NCBI RefSeq assembly: GCF_000699445.3
Contig: NC_067196.1
Location: 47,099,364 to 47,163,363, forward strand
Length of the DNA stretch: 64,000 nt
Source: Schistosoma haematobium
Lineage: Eukaryota; Platyhelminthes; Trematoda; Strigeidida; Schistosomatidae
Direction of reading: 5' to 3'
The notes below the pieces were generated by a model that had not been told where the DNA came from, made no database searches, and was given only the letters and a program-made list of their open reading frames with translations. Shown one piece after another: positions 26,055 to 38,130 of this stretch; positions within the stretch are counted from its first letter, which is position 1, and each line of letters starts with the position of its first letter. The translations under genes and the position numbers were made by a program.

Positions 26055-26340
26055 CAAGGCGGCCTGCTCGAATATCTGGGCTATCTTTTCTTGCTATCTA
26101 GATATTTCAACAGGTTATCTAATTTCTTGCTAAATTTAACACATCATTATGCCTATTAGTCTCATAACCTATTCAAGTGAGTCTCTGAAAAGTGTACAAC
26201 TTTGCGTTGTACAAGTTAAGAAAAGTCCAATCAGCGATATCGTGGTTACTGGCAATCTTCAGAGTAAATAATGTACATTATTTAGATGTCAATTGACTGG
26301 ACTGCTAACTTCTAACTAGTGACCATTCAATATTTATCGT
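26055..26340 (+). repeat. Interspersed repeat D, plus copy
   Basis: Partner of 16305-16590, in opposite orientation. The GTACAAC/GTTGTAC hairpin reads GTACAACTTTGCGTTGTAC here, and AATAATGTACATTATT is also kept. Confidence 0.75.
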
Positions 26341-28769
26341 AAGGACCGATAAAGAAATAAGAAAAGAAAATAGGTTCATATTTGTAAATTTGACTCATTT
26401 GTAGTACAACTTAACAACTATCTAAGACCATTCAACAAAACATATCGATGGAATATGGAGAATTTATCTCAAAACTAGTCACTGTATAGTAAAGTTAATA
26501 AAGGGAGTAGAATGTTAATAAATACATAGGAACTAAATTAATCAATATAATCAGAGTTTATTTACATTTAACTTTATTATACATTTACCGATAAACTAAA
26601 TAACAAAATAGAAAAAAATTGATTTATTATCATTTATGGATTTGTTTAATCTTGAAAAATCAATTAATTACAGCTTTTTACCTACTTCTACTATATTTTT
26701 TTTCTCTAAACTAGATAGATTTATGCATTAATGGAAAGAAAATAACGATAAAACATTTCCGGTTATGTTTCCGTATCACATTTAATCTCATATGGAACTA
26801 AATTTACCTATTTATGAAATGAAAATAAGTCAGTAAAAATATTCGATATAATGTAAATGTCTGGCATTTAACAATGAATAGATAATATTAGTTGTACTAA
26901 TTCAAACTTTAGTCATTCTTAACTAACATGAGCATATATACATATGTATAACTGGATTCATACTTATGAAACTCAACATTTCAACCTTTAATTTATATTC
27001 TGATCTCAAATCAATAAAGAACATTGAACTTTATAGTTTTATCAAGAAACAAAAATGTGTTATCTGAATTATTCTTAATCAAAGATAAACTAATACAAAA
27101 TCACTCTTAAATTATATGATTTAGTTCGTTGAAGATACTTCTTAATTCTGGAAGTTATAGTTCTCTATCATATACTTTAAAGATAACACTTTTTAATAAT
27201 TATCACGATATATATATATATATGTGATTAGCCAAAGGCAAAATGCTTGAGTAAACAAATCAGACATCTGTTCAAGACATTAAAGATAACAATATAATGA
27301 TGAGATGAAACATTGTGGGCAATAATAAAGACTCTTTTATTTATTATCTCTTCTTTATATTATTATTATTATACTTGAAATATATTTGTATTAATAGAAG
27401 TATAAGATGAAAAAATAGTAAAAATGATACATCCAATTAATCTCATTGAAAACTATATAATTTACTTGATATTTATTGAGTTATTTTTATGTATTGCCTT
27501 TTTCTCTGATTCAATTTTCCTTGTTTAAATCATATCAATAAGAATAATGGTAAGAAATTCTTCTTTTTTTTTCCTTTATCAAATCAGAAAAGTGGACATT
27601 ACTGTCATTGACACATGTAAATAGAAATTTCAATTTCATTTGTTCGAACCTTCATCTTTAATTTGTTTGTTTTCTTTCTTTTTGTTTTAAATGAGATTTA
27701 GATATTTTTGTCAACAAACTATTATTGTTTTATTTTTCAATTTTCATTGTAATTCATCTTTATTTCATTTATTTTTCGATATAAAAACTAGTGGGTAAAT
27801 ATTTACCTTTCCCTTATTACATATATATATATATCACACTGTATCTAATTACGTAAGTTTTTTTTCATTTCACTTCCTCTTTTTTTTCATCATTACAAGT
27901 TTTTACAATCTTATTTATACTTGTTATAATTTATCGTTTCAATGCTTATTGTCTTGGCTCTTTTAATGCTACTTTTTGTATCTAGTCGTCGCTGATTGTT
28001 ATGTCGGAAATGCTTATCATTTATACTCGGAACGAGGGACCTCTGCGATTCCCACGACGCGAAAGTAAGAACACAAAGACTGGTGTAAGTGATGATGTAT
28101 TAACCCCAAAACACGTCGACGACGACACTTTGGTTAATAATTAGGATGAAATCGCATATATGAAAAGTACTTAGAGTTCTAACAAATCATATACTGAGCA
28201 TAGTTCATGTCAATGAAATACAAGAATATCGCATATTATACAGAATAAAATATCATACGAGAAAATAAAACAAATACTACATTGAGTAACCATTGCAGTG
28301 AATCAAAACTGAGGTCATCTTGAACAAAACGCATAATGAGTAAATCAATCAAAAATTGACTTTTCTTTCCATTATATCAATACTATTACGAAGAAATATA
28401 TTACAACAAATTGGTTGTCTTACATCACCAAATTTCATTAACTTTATTGTGATGATGTGATCTGGTGAAGAACAAGTAGAAAAATAAATTATTACTTTTT
28501 GATAATATACAAAGTAATCAGAAGTAATGTAGAAAGTAAATTCAAATTTAATAGAGGTTGTCAATATTTTATATACTGATGAATTAGATTATCAGCTAGT
28601 TATTGGACAAAATTTAACACTGTGTGTAATATCAATATGTATCAGTTCATTTTGTTATATGTAAAATTAACAATAGACAGTAATAAAACTGCCAAGGTGA
28701 AAAGAATAAGTAATAATATGCGTTACAATGGAATATCGTTAGACACGATAATATTTAGCTCAAGATAAG
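26341..28769. other. AT-rich DNA with short (TA)n tracts
   Basis: Short (TA)n runs lie at about 27207-27223 and 27818-27834. Around 28010-28130 the G+C content rises (CTCTGCGATTCCCACGACGC) without a recognisable element. No gene is supported. Confidence 0.45.
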
Positions 28770-29130
28770 GAGTTCAAATGGTTCAAATGGTTGTGAATGG
28801 AATAGAAGAAGCTTTCGCTTGAAGGGCTTCCGTGTCGAGTAGCACTGGATCACCAATATCTCCAGGCAGGAACCCAGGTATATTAACAATAACAGGGGGA
28901 AATAAAATAGGTTAGTCATAGTAAGATATTATCCTTAGTCCTTAGGAATAGGTGTACTTTCCTTTTAAAAGATTCCTGGGAAGTCGCTTGGACTAGCTCA
29001 GCCGGCAGCGAATTCCAGCAATTGACTACTCAAAAATAAAGAATGAATCCAGATGTATCATAGCGACCGATTTGTGTCACGTTTCTCAACTAATAGATGA
29101 CGAAACTATACAGGTCTATGATATTTGTTT
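28770..29130. repeat. Possible old interspersed repeat, unclassified
   Basis: Composition differs from the flanks and there is a local tandem duplication of TTCAAATGG near 28775-28792. Phrases such as CTAGCTCAGCCGGCAGC and GCGACCGATTTGTGTCACG look repeat-derived, but no second copy is in the window. Confidence 0.3.
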
Positions 29131-30674
29131 ATCTGAAATTATTTCTTTTATTTTCCATAATTATATTTATAATACATGTTTATGAAAAATGTATAATTAA
29201 TTTATCTAAAATTATTTTCATTACTGATATAAAGTTAGAAGAAACTTTTAATCAAAGTCAAATTGTGTTCATTTAAATCCTGTCATCAAACACGTTTTCT
29301 TTTAATTTTCATTATTATATCTGGTTTGATTGTTTCATAGCGAAATGCTTAAAACTTAGTCCATACCAAAGTAACTTTGGGACTTTTTGAAAAATAATAA
29401 TGGTATTATACGTCTAAAACCCGGTTAATTTAATAGTGTTCTTTCCATAGACGACTGATTAATGGAATATTTTGCATTATCTTGATTGATGTAGTTGTTA
29501 TAGACACATGTCAGTTGAAAAACTTATCAACAAGTATTCGATTTGTCCCATAATATAAACTAACAATTCATTGAATTTGAGTTGTCTTCTAACATTTATT
29601 CACCTCTTTTTGTGATGTGCCAACAGACACTATTATAGAGGTAGTCTTATGCAAAAACATAATGATTAGCTTACGACCAAAACTGTTAGCTATTACAGTG
29701 CACTTAAAAAATTCGAACGTACATTGTTTTCATTTTTAAAGTATATGCATACATTAAATCCTAAGTGGTGAGGCCTACTAAAGCTTTCATAAATGTTATA
29801 GCATTTTAATGTGTAAAGAACTCCTATTAAACTATTCACTCGAAGCCCTAATCAAATAAATTGGATTATCAGTCCAACTTCATATATGAACTACCAGATT
29901 AGTATCTGTATAAGTCGTAATTAGTGATTGTAGACGTTGGGTAGCACTTCTAGGAACCGGTCTCAATGGAGCAAATATGTTCACTATTTATACCTCCCTG
30001 GATTTCGAGTTTCAAAATCACCTTATGCTTTTTATTTTCTGTTTTTTTCTCAAAAAATATTACCCATCCCCAATATTTTATGTCTTCACTGATACTGTTT
30101 GCTAATTATATTACTCTGGAATTTGTCATGATAATTTCAGTAGACTATTTTATTAGTTGCATCTTTTCCAGTTACCACACAATATTTGCCAGGTTCTAAG
30201 GTGTTTGTGACTGACTAATTGACAGTTAAATTTAGAGAACCATTGAAAAATAAGAAGCAAAAGAGATCTTCTAGTTGACTTATTGGTGTAGAGGAATAGC
30301 TGTACAAAGCGTGAACTTGGTAAATGAATCCGAGCACTAATATGTATGGTTATCTCAATACAAATCAATCAACGGCTCAGTTCATGAACACACAGACAAT
30401 CCACGTAAATCGCCCAAAATCCTCTACAAAGTAAGAAAGAGATGGTTTAAAAAGGTTTGGATGAGCAAATTGTGCACAGCCGATGCTACTGTAATTCACC
30501 ATTTCAAAGCTGAGCTCTGTGTACAGTAAAGTCATGTTCAATCTCTCATTCTTTAATAGTCTTAGCACCCATTTGAATTTTACATATTATAAGTGCTGAT
30601 TGTTACCATGTTCTTCTCCTTCTTTATTAGATAGACTGTTATTGTGCCTTTTATACGATAGATAATTACTTCGG
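29131..30674. other. AT-rich DNA, nothing recognised
   Basis: Several frames of 60-77 codons on both strands show no family features. Confidence 0.45.
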
Positions 30675-31018
30675 ATCCGTTGGCCAGACACTATTAGCAA
30701 CAACGTACTGTGAGAGAAAACAAACCAAATTCCAGTGGAGGAAGAAATCAGGAAGAAGTTCTGGAAGTGGATAGGATAAACATTGAAGAAAGCGCCCAAC
30801 TGAGTCACAAGACAAGCCCTCACTCACAATCCACATGGCCACTGGAGGAGAGGAAGACCAAATAACACATTACGTCGTGAAATGGAAATAGACATGAGAA
30901 GAATGAACAACAATTGGATAGAAGTAGAAAGGAAGGCCCAGAATAAAGTGGGTTTGGGAATGCTGGTCCGCGGACTATGCTTAATTAGAAGTAACAAACG
31001 TAGGTAAGTAAGTAAGTA
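30675..31018 (+). mobile_element. RTE 3'-end fragment
   Basis: Coding-strand remnants of the RTE C-terminus run from the GATCCGTTGGCCAGACAC region to GGAGGAGAGGAAGACC and AAATGGAAATAGACATG, ending in (GTAA)n. The frame is broken by substitutions and stops. Flanks share AATTACT (before 30672 and after the tail), a possible short target-site duplication. Confidence 0.85.
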
Positions 31019-31308
31019 AACAATTACTCCCGAGACTGTTATGTAACGTAAGCTCTTGATGATTTGTGATTACTTTGCTAAATGTTGCAACCCCTTTTTT
31101 ATTTACTACCTGAAAACTTTAATTACATTGAAATAATGCCCTTCCATTTATAGGTTGTTATACTGAATACACGAAATATTTTTGGTAATCTTGACTATAT
31201 TATGCAACATCCCTTCATTTTCACTGAGTTCCATATGAATGAGTTTGACTGTCTTTGATAATTTCATAAAACGCCTCTATTTCAGTATAGACTACTATAT
31301 TTAAAAAT
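31019..31308. other. AT-rich spacer
   Basis: Nothing recognised. Confidence 0.4.
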
Positions 31309-31385
31309 TTACCTATAAATGCGATTGTGCAGCTTCAGGAAATGATGTTGTCGAGGAAGAAATTCCTTCGTTGAAATGTCTTCAT
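31309..31385 (+). repeat. Possible PLE-A 3'-flank remnant with hairpin
   Basis: About 75 bases resemble 58380-58455, downstream of the PLE-A coding region: GCAGCTTCAGGAAATGATG here against ACAGCTTAAGTAAATGATT there. Each is followed by a hairpin of the form CGAGGAA...TTCCTTCG. It may be a remnant of the element's 3' end. Confidence 0.4.
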
Positions 31386-31914
31386 TCTTCTCAACAAATA
31401 AATGGGCTTCTTTCATAACTTCATCTTAATTTGAAGCATGTCATGAGTGAACAGCTCATACAAGATAAAGGCTATAACACTTAGATCTTGTAAGTAACAA
31501 TATTTATTTTGCCACTATGAGAGAATCTAGTCTTTAATGTCTTCAGATTGCCATTTTGTGATATGGAAAGAAACTTGGAGGTCTTATGTTCGATTTCTTA
31601 TACGGTCATGAGTGTATGCATCAAATTTGCGCTCATTAATTTCAAATGACTCCACCGTTTATGTCAGTTTGTAACAAAAATCATCTCAATACCTTGAAAA
31701 TCTAACCACGAAGATTTCGAATAAGCACAATAAATACCGTGGAAATTTGCTCACCCTATTCTGAGAGTGATACCCTTTTTTGCTTAACATAACGCGTGTC
31801 TGGTCTGTAACCACATCCTTACAAATACATAAGTAAGAAAAATTACATTTATAAATATAGGATGTTTTCATTCATAAATTTATGTTTTATTGTAGCAATT
31901 AAGAAGTCCCATTA
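31386..31914. other. AT-rich spacer
   Basis: Nothing recognised. Confidence 0.4.
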
Positions 31915-32080
31915 TACTTAGTACGTGATCATCTGTGAAAGTAGAACGGAAGTTTTATCCTATTTGGGAATGATCAGCTGGATATATGTCCATCTCAATA
32001 TTAATGTTCACACTAAAATTTGAACCCGCTACCTTTCACTCCGAATGCTAGGTCTTTTAATTATTAAGCTACTGAGTCCA
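31915..32080 (-). repeat. tRNA-headed Sm-alpha-like SINE, minus, degenerate
   Basis: Minus strand: A-box-like GGACTCAGTAGCTTAA, B-box-like GCGGGTTCAAATT, GACATATATCCAG, CTGATCA, CCCAAATAGGATAAAAC. The ribozyme box CTGATGA is CTGATCA and GAAA is TAAA, so it is inactive. Confidence 0.65.
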
Positions 32081-32109
32081 TGTAACGAATAACTTATGCA
32101 GCGGATATG

Positions 32110-32290
32110 AAAACATTGTTAAAAATTCACGATTTCCGTTTTTGACATTTAGAACTGAAGTTGATCAGTCTTCGCTGATATTTGTGCATCATGAGAAAAT
32201 CACCTCGATATATGGTTCCGAAAATTTGGTCCCGAATAGGATGAAATGGATGCCCCGGATTCTACCGCTAACTATATATCAAATATACCC
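32110..32290 (+). repeat. Sm-alpha-like fragment, plus, degenerate
   Basis: TGGTCCCGAATAGGATGAAAT and CCCGGATTCTACCGC follow the order of the Sm-alpha ribozyme stem II, GAAA box and cleavage-site region. The CTGATGA box is lost. Confidence 0.5.
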
Positions 32291-32789
32291 AAACTAGTGA
32301 TATTGATATATCTGGGAGATCTGTTCATTATGCATATACGTCAGTCCTGAATTTCGGCAAGAAATAATAAGCCCTTACTAATGGCTTAGAAATCTGTTTA
32401 AAGGCGACCGCAGTGCATTAAAGGATGTCGCTTGTATAAGTATCATGAACTCAGTACTCGTTAGATTGATAATAAGAAATATATTCTTTCTGTAGGGATA
32501 TGCTGGGTGACTTGATGGAGTGACAACGTTTCTGATACTGTGTTAGATTGACGAAACCATCAGTGAAAAATAGAATGTTGTAAACTTGTGATGCAGACAA
32601 AACTAGATTTGATCTTTTGTTTCCTACACTTTTCATTGCCATGTACTAACTTAGCAGACTAGATTGTCACTTTCTCGGGTAAACCGTTTTCATTAGCATA
32701 TCAATTTTTATTTCTGTTCGACAACATAAAAATTAAAGTTGCCAAATGAGTTTATTTTTAATCAGTGTATGTATAATTCATTTTAATTT
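32291..32789. other. Spacer within the Sm-alpha-like cluster
   Basis: Nothing recognised. Confidence 0.4.
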
Positions 32790-32990
32790 GTTTTTTAAAT
32801 CTTCCCATTGATTTCTAGGACTTCATTTTATCAGTCTCATTAGGTACATGTACTTCTTGCGTGGCTAGCCTCGATGAAGTCATTAATTCACAAGCACTTT
32901 AAACAGAGTTGAATAGTGATTGTCAGCGGAATCCATGTGTATTTCGCTCTATTTAAAATCCGTCAACTAGATGTACCTGCACCTTACAGT
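32790..32990 (-). repeat. Sm-alpha-like fragment, minus, degenerate
   Basis: Plus-strand order CTTCCCATTGATTTCTAGGA ... GCGGAATCCATG ... CCGTCAACTAGATGTACC matches the complement of the 20.7 kb copy. The ribozyme core is eroded. Confidence 0.6.
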
Positions 32991-33084
32991 TTATGATCAC
33001 CCCCTCCAAATGCTTACAAGTTATCTCAGCTCAGATAGCCACTAGCTTATATAAGGTGGTGAATTTTAGTTTATCTTTAATAGT

Positions 33085-33190
33085 CACTTGATTCTTCCCA
33101 CTGATGTTAAGGACTGCAATTGATCAATCTCCTGTGACATATAATATACACAATCTTTTCAGGATTATTCTTTAATCCGTCACTTGATTA
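33085..33190 (-). repeat. Sm-alpha-like 3'-part fragment, minus
   Basis: TTCTTCCCACTGATGTTAAG then GATCAATCTCCTGTGACATA matches the 3' part of the 20.7 kb copy. No ribozyme core remains. Confidence 0.55.
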
Positions 33191-34458
33191 CTAGGGACCA
33201 CTGAAATTTTAGAAAAATAAATAGTGCAATTTACTTTCAAAACAGACTGCAAAAGTAAGTGTATTCCAATAAGAAAAACAACTAAATAATAATTATAAGG
33301 TCGTCAGTTAAATAATCATTTGACAAATATTAATATAAGCAGTACTAAAAATATCGTTTGACACAACATAAATTGAAATATCCCATAACTTTGAGTGTCA
33401 AACGTTGTTAGATATTTGAATGTGATTCACACGGTTATGAATCGTTAATAAAAAATAATAGACGTTTAAACTAGTAATTATTCTTAGTAACTTTATCGCC
33501 AGTCAGTCAGTCAGTCAAAAACATCACAGAAGCTTGTAAATATATGTTCATCGGTTCAACCTACCTTACCATAACGGTACAGCGTGCGAAAATTATCAAA
33601 GCGTCTTCACTCTTTACGGGTATAGATCAATAAAATGAGATTTTCGTAAAAGCTTTTATTTAATTAGTAAGTTCTATGTACACGAATACTGAATTTCATA
33701 TTGATTATGGCCTACAAAATAACTGAAGTTGAAAAGTCATACAAGAAGGGGTAAGAAAAAAAACAATGAAATCATTTGAACATAATACAGATAGAAGCAT
33801 TTACGTTCAGGATTATCACAATAATGATGATGTTTCAAAAAATGTGGAATCGTAGAGGCTAATTTAAAAGAATGGAATTATTTTGTTATGTGTTAAGACG
33901 AACAAAGACTGAATATAATTTTCGAGACATAAGTTAAATCACTTCGAGTTTACCCCAATGGCTATTATCAAATTGAAGAGACTTAATCATTCAATCTTTG
34001 ACAAATCATTTAACGTCTTATATACTAAATGAAAAGCTTCCCTTAATCTAATTCATTGTCCATCTATTATGAAACTCATGCTTACAGTATCAAAATCAAA
34101 CATATTACATTCTCTGAAACTGTGTGTATTTGCTAACTCAATTATTTTTGTACAGTTTTAGTTACATTTAAACTATCAATGAAATTGTAACCGGTAACTT
34201 AACAGAATTCTGTATCAAAACAGCTATAATTATTTTTATGACTTCCTGAATAGAATCAAACATAAAATGTCTCATTCCTATATTAAATGTTTTACAGACT
34301 ATCTATCACTTTAAAAAATATGCTATTTTTAACTATTTCCTAAATTAAACTCTTAAATTATTTTTTCAACATTATTACTTGTCAAGTAATACGAAAATCA
34401 ATCACTTGGTTATTGGGATTCATAGTTGAATGAAGATGGTAGGATCAATTGTCATTCT
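33191..34458. other. AT-rich DNA with short (CAGT)n
   Basis: A (CAGT)n run lies near 33501-33516. Nothing else is supported. Confidence 0.45.
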
Positions 34459-34459
34459 A

Positions 34460-35086
34460 TTACTTACTTACTTACTTACACTTGTTACTCCCAATGGAGC
34501 ATAGGCCGCTGACCAGCATTCTCCAACCCACTCTGTCCTGGGCCTTCTTTTCTAGTTCCATCCAATTCTTGTTCATTTTTCTCATGTCTATTTCCATTTC
34601 TCGGCGTAATGTGTTATTTGGTCTTCCTCTTTTCCTTTGACCTTCAGGATTCCATGTGAGGGCTTGTCTTGTGACGCAGTTCGGTGCTTTCCTCAATGTG
34701 TGTCCTATCCACTTCCAGCGCTTCTTCCTGATTTCTTCCTCCACTGGGATCTGGTTTGTTCTCTCCCACAGTACGTTGTTGCTAATAGTGTCCGGCCAAT
34801 GGATCTGAAGTATTTTGCGTAGACAACTGTTAATGAACACCTGTATTTTCTGGATGATGGCTTTCATAGTTCTCCAGGTTTCTGCCCCATACAGTAGAAC
34901 TGTCTTGACATTTGTATTGAAAACCCTGACCTTGGTGTTGGTTGACAGTTGCTTTGAGTTCCAGATGTTCCTCAGTTGTAGATATGCTGCTCTTGCTTTG
35001 CCGATCCGCGCCTTCACATCTGCATCAGATCCACCCTGTTCATCAATGATGCTGCCCAAATACGTAAAGGTTTTTATTTCCAACTC

Positions 35087-35089
<3 letters not shown>
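34460..35089 (-). mobile_element. RTE 3' end (copy 2), near-identical to copy 1
   Basis: This matches 18960-19590 almost base for base, but with the frame intact through the 19259-equivalent site. It encodes [36 protein letters not shown] and [12 protein letters not shown] and ends in a (GTAA)n tail. At its 5' side it carries the same TTTCCAACTCGTAC and (TA)n as copy 1, although it lacks that 14-mer at its other side. Confidence 0.88.
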
Positions 35090-35142
<53 letters not shown>

Positions 35143-35908
35143 CGATTAAGTGATAGGGAGAACTGTTCATATCCAGTATAGGACGTAGTGGGTTATTATT
35201 CTTATGAACTTTTGGTAGTCCATATAGTCTTGGTACAACAGAACCAGATGGTTTGAGGTGTTCATAGAGGTCATGATTGATAATATCCTCATCTTTCAGT
35301 TTCTTCAAAATTTTAATTAGCATTTGTTCAGTTTTTTCAGTAGTGTCTTTTTGAACGTTCTCAATAGAGAATTTGACAGGATCAGATAATATTGAAGATA
35401 TTTTTGTAACATAGTCAATACGATCCATAAGAACAATTCCTGCACCCTTGTCTGGGCGGCATAAAACTAAGTCCTGATTTCTCCGCAGATCAGATAATTG
35501 AGATTTATGTTCTTTTGTGAGTAATCGGCTAATTGTAGGTATTTTATTTACATATTGATTACAACAGTCCACAAGAGTTGTTTTAAAATGCTCAAAATCT
35601 TCATTAGACACTGGAGTAAGGTCATTTGTCTGTCGCATGAGGCCTTCAAACTGGATTTTCGCGTTGAGTTCATTAATGTTAGTGGAAGTGCTACAGAATT
35701 TAGGACCAAGGGATAATGCTTGTAGCTGAATAGTCGATAATGTTATACTTGAGTAATTGAAAACAAATTTCTCTGGAGATTCGGGAAAGGAAGCTTGCGT
35801 CTCGGTCTGTTTTAGACTTTTTATTAATTTCAGTATAACATCTTCAGTACGATTTTTGCTCACAATATCAATGTAATCTTTGAAATTGAAACGTTGATCT
35901 TCTGACAA
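34472..35908 (-). pseudogene. Chimeric 478-codon ORF: PLE-A N-half, (TA)n, RTE C-terminus
   Basis: One uninterrupted frame covers three unrelated pieces. Residues 1-256 equal the N-terminal half of the PLE-A protein ([21 protein letters not shown]). About 17 residues of Ile-Tyr repeat come from (TA)n. The last ~205 residues are the RTE C-terminus. The RT catalytic YMDD of the PLE and the FADD of the RTE are both missing, so no polymerase function is expected. It is an accident of rearrangement; expression is unknown. Confidence 0.85.
35090..35140. repeat. (TA)n microsatellite at the RTE/PLE junction
   Basis: About 25 AT dinucleotides sit exactly between the RTE 5' side and the truncated PLE-A fragment. 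Confidence 0.95.
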
Positions 35909-36403
35909 ATCAAATAATATATGTGAGCGTAATGAGATATTTCGTTCTAGTTCTGGTATTCTAGACTTAATTTCATCGACATAATTGAGAGTAAGACGTT
36001 TTAACGAACGATGATTTGGATGAATATGATTACGGCGTAATGATTTGAAAAATGGTCTCGGATATTCGCGTTTGTCTATACAGCTTCTCAGAAAATTGAT
36101 TCTAGTATTCGCTTACTGTGTAAACTCGTTTATCCTATTGTTCAATGAAGCATCTATAATTCTTCTTAAGACTTCAATACATGTTACACACGACTAGAAA
36201 ACAAAATCAATCTCATATATTATTTGTACTCCAGTTAATTAAGTTATTACCTTCCATGTCGAATAAATTTAGTGATTATCATTTACTTTGAAATTACTGA
36301 GACTTTTTCACTGGTACGTCTAAGATGGTTAGTTTCACTAATCCATCATCTCTGATCATAATAAGATAAAATGTCTATTATCATGTATTTTACTCATTTT
36401 TCG
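35141..36403 (-). mobile_element. Penelope-like element A, 5' half, truncated
   Basis: The minus strand repeats 55414-56676 of the plus strand with no net length change: matching landmarks keep a constant coordinate sum of 91817. It covers the 5' flank and the first ~320 codons up to HLIA, and stops at the (TA)n. The RT palm, YMDD and endonuclease are absent. Confidence 0.9.
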
Positions 36404-36724
36404 TCTCTTGTCTTACGCCTGTTATTCGCAGTGGAGCATAGGCCACTGACCAGAATTCTCAAACCCACTCTGTCCTGGGCCTTCCTTTCTACTTCTATCC
36501 AATTGTTGTTCATTCTTCTCATGTCTATCTCCATTTCTCGACGTAATGTGTTCTTTGGTCTTCCTCTCCTCCATTGGCCATGTGGATTGCGAGTGAGGGC
36601 TTGTCTTGTGATGCAGTTAGATGCTTTCCTCAATGTGTGTCCTATCCACTCCCAGTGCTTCTTCCCCCACTGGAATTCGGTTTGTTCTCTCCCACAGTAG
36701 GCTGTTGCTAATAGTGTCTTGCCA
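36404..36724 (-). mobile_element. RTE 3'-part fragment (copy 3), left of nested insertion
   Basis: Minus strand encodes [18 protein letters not shown] and [16 protein letters not shown]. It belongs to the same composite element as 37234-38130 and is separated from it by repeat C. The 3' end lacks the (GTAA)n tail and runs straight into the PLE-A 5' flank, exactly as at 55.4 kb. Confidence 0.85.
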
Positions 36725-37233
36725 TATATATTGGTACAAGGAGGTACCAAATACATATGCGCCACACAGATCTCATTCGATATGTGTGAGGGCTGTGATA
36801 CGGCTCGGGTGCCCAAACCGAACAGGTAGTTCTCTTAGGGGGCCACACCCGTAGCCTTCGACCTGAAGGTCTAATCCACAAGGCAGTGGAGCATCGTAAG
36901 GAGATGCAGTCCCATGGAAGCTGGTGACCAACGGTTGGTTCATACGCCATTTGTTCCTTCAGGGTACTTGAGTCCATGTGCACCATTGGTTTGGAATTAG
37001 GGTTTTCCAACTCCCCTACGTAGACTCTCTGTGTCCACCAACCAGGTTAAAGCGCCGGACATTCTCTTTTCGTCCTCTCAATTTCGTAAACAACACCCCC
37101 TGAGAGAAGGCACTGAGTAGGACTTCCTTGGCAGAGGCTATATGCGCGTGGTCATGTGAGAGCATTTTGAGAGGGAGAGCGGACTCTCTCCACTCTCGGC
37201 CATACCACGGCATTTGAGGGCGCACTGAAACTT
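36725..37233 (-). mobile_element. Repeat C nested inside RTE copy 3
   Basis: On the minus strand the order is CAAATGCCGTGGTATGGCCG, GGGGTGTTGTTTACGAAATT, GGTCACCAGCTTCCATGG, GTGTGGCGCATATGTATTTG. The flanking RTE sequence is present twice, at 36679-36724 and 37234-37279 (46 bases, about five mismatches), so the insertion is bounded by a long imperfect direct repeat. Confidence 0.8.
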
Positions 37234-38130
37234 GGTTTGTTCTCTCCTACATTAGTTTGTTACTAATAGTGTCTTGCCAACGGATCCGAAGTATTTTGCG
37301 TAGACATCTGTTAATAAGCACCTGTATTTTCTGGATGATGGCTTTCGTAGTTCTCCAGGTTTCCGCCACATACAGTAGAACTGTCTTGACATTTGTATTG
37401 AAAATTCTGACCTTGGTGTTGGTTGACAGTTGTTTTGAGTTCCGGATGTTCACCACTTGTAGATATGCTGCTCTTGCTTTGCCTATTCGCGCCTTCACAT
37501 CTACATCAGATCAACCGTATTCATCAATGATGCTGCCCAAGTATGCAAAGGTTTTTACATCTTTCAAATCGTCTCCGTCAAGTGTGATTTGATTGGTGCA
37601 TGTTGTATTGTATCGGAGAATTTTTATTTTCCCTTTGTGTATGTTGAGGCCTACTGCTGTTGAGGCTGCTGCTACATTGGTCGTCTTCTTCTGCACTTGT
37701 TTTTGCGTGTGCGATAGAAGAGCCATATCATCTGCGAAGTCTAGATCGTCAAACTGCATCCTAGTTGTCTAGTGTATCTCGTGGTTTCTTTGAGATGTTG
37801 ACGTCTTCATGATCCAGTCGATCACCAGGAGAAAGAGAAATGGTGAGAGTAAGCAACCTTGCTTGACACAAGTCTCCACTTCAAACGACTCTGTGAGCCG
37901 TCCTCCGTGTACGATTTCTCAGAACAATTCATCATAAGAATTCCGTGTGATATTGACTATTTTCTCAGGCACTCTGTTGTGTCGAAGAAGCCTCGATAGT
38001 GTTGTTCTGTCCACGCTATCAAACGCTTTCTCGTAGTCAGTGAAGTTGATGTAGACTGATGAATTCCATTGAGTCGATTGTTCCACAATGTTCCGTAGTG
38101 TTGCGATTTACTCTCTTGTCGCTGATCATT
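37234..38130 (-). mobile_element. RTE fragment (copy 3), reverse transcriptase part
   Basis: Minus-strand remnants include a WTEQHYRGFFDTT frame (a shifted version of the AFDSVDR motif), MQFDDLDFADDMALLS with catalytic FADD at 37738-37727, [13 protein letters not shown] followed by a TGA, and [13 protein letters not shown]. Several stops and frameshifts make it a dead copy. Upstream RT and the endonuclease are missing. Confidence 0.88.

Noticed and set aside
18962..31017. (CTTA)n/(GTAA)n runs as independent microsatellites or a CRISPR-like array
   Set aside because: Each run is the 3' tail of an RTE fragment; there are no spacers or regular repeats.
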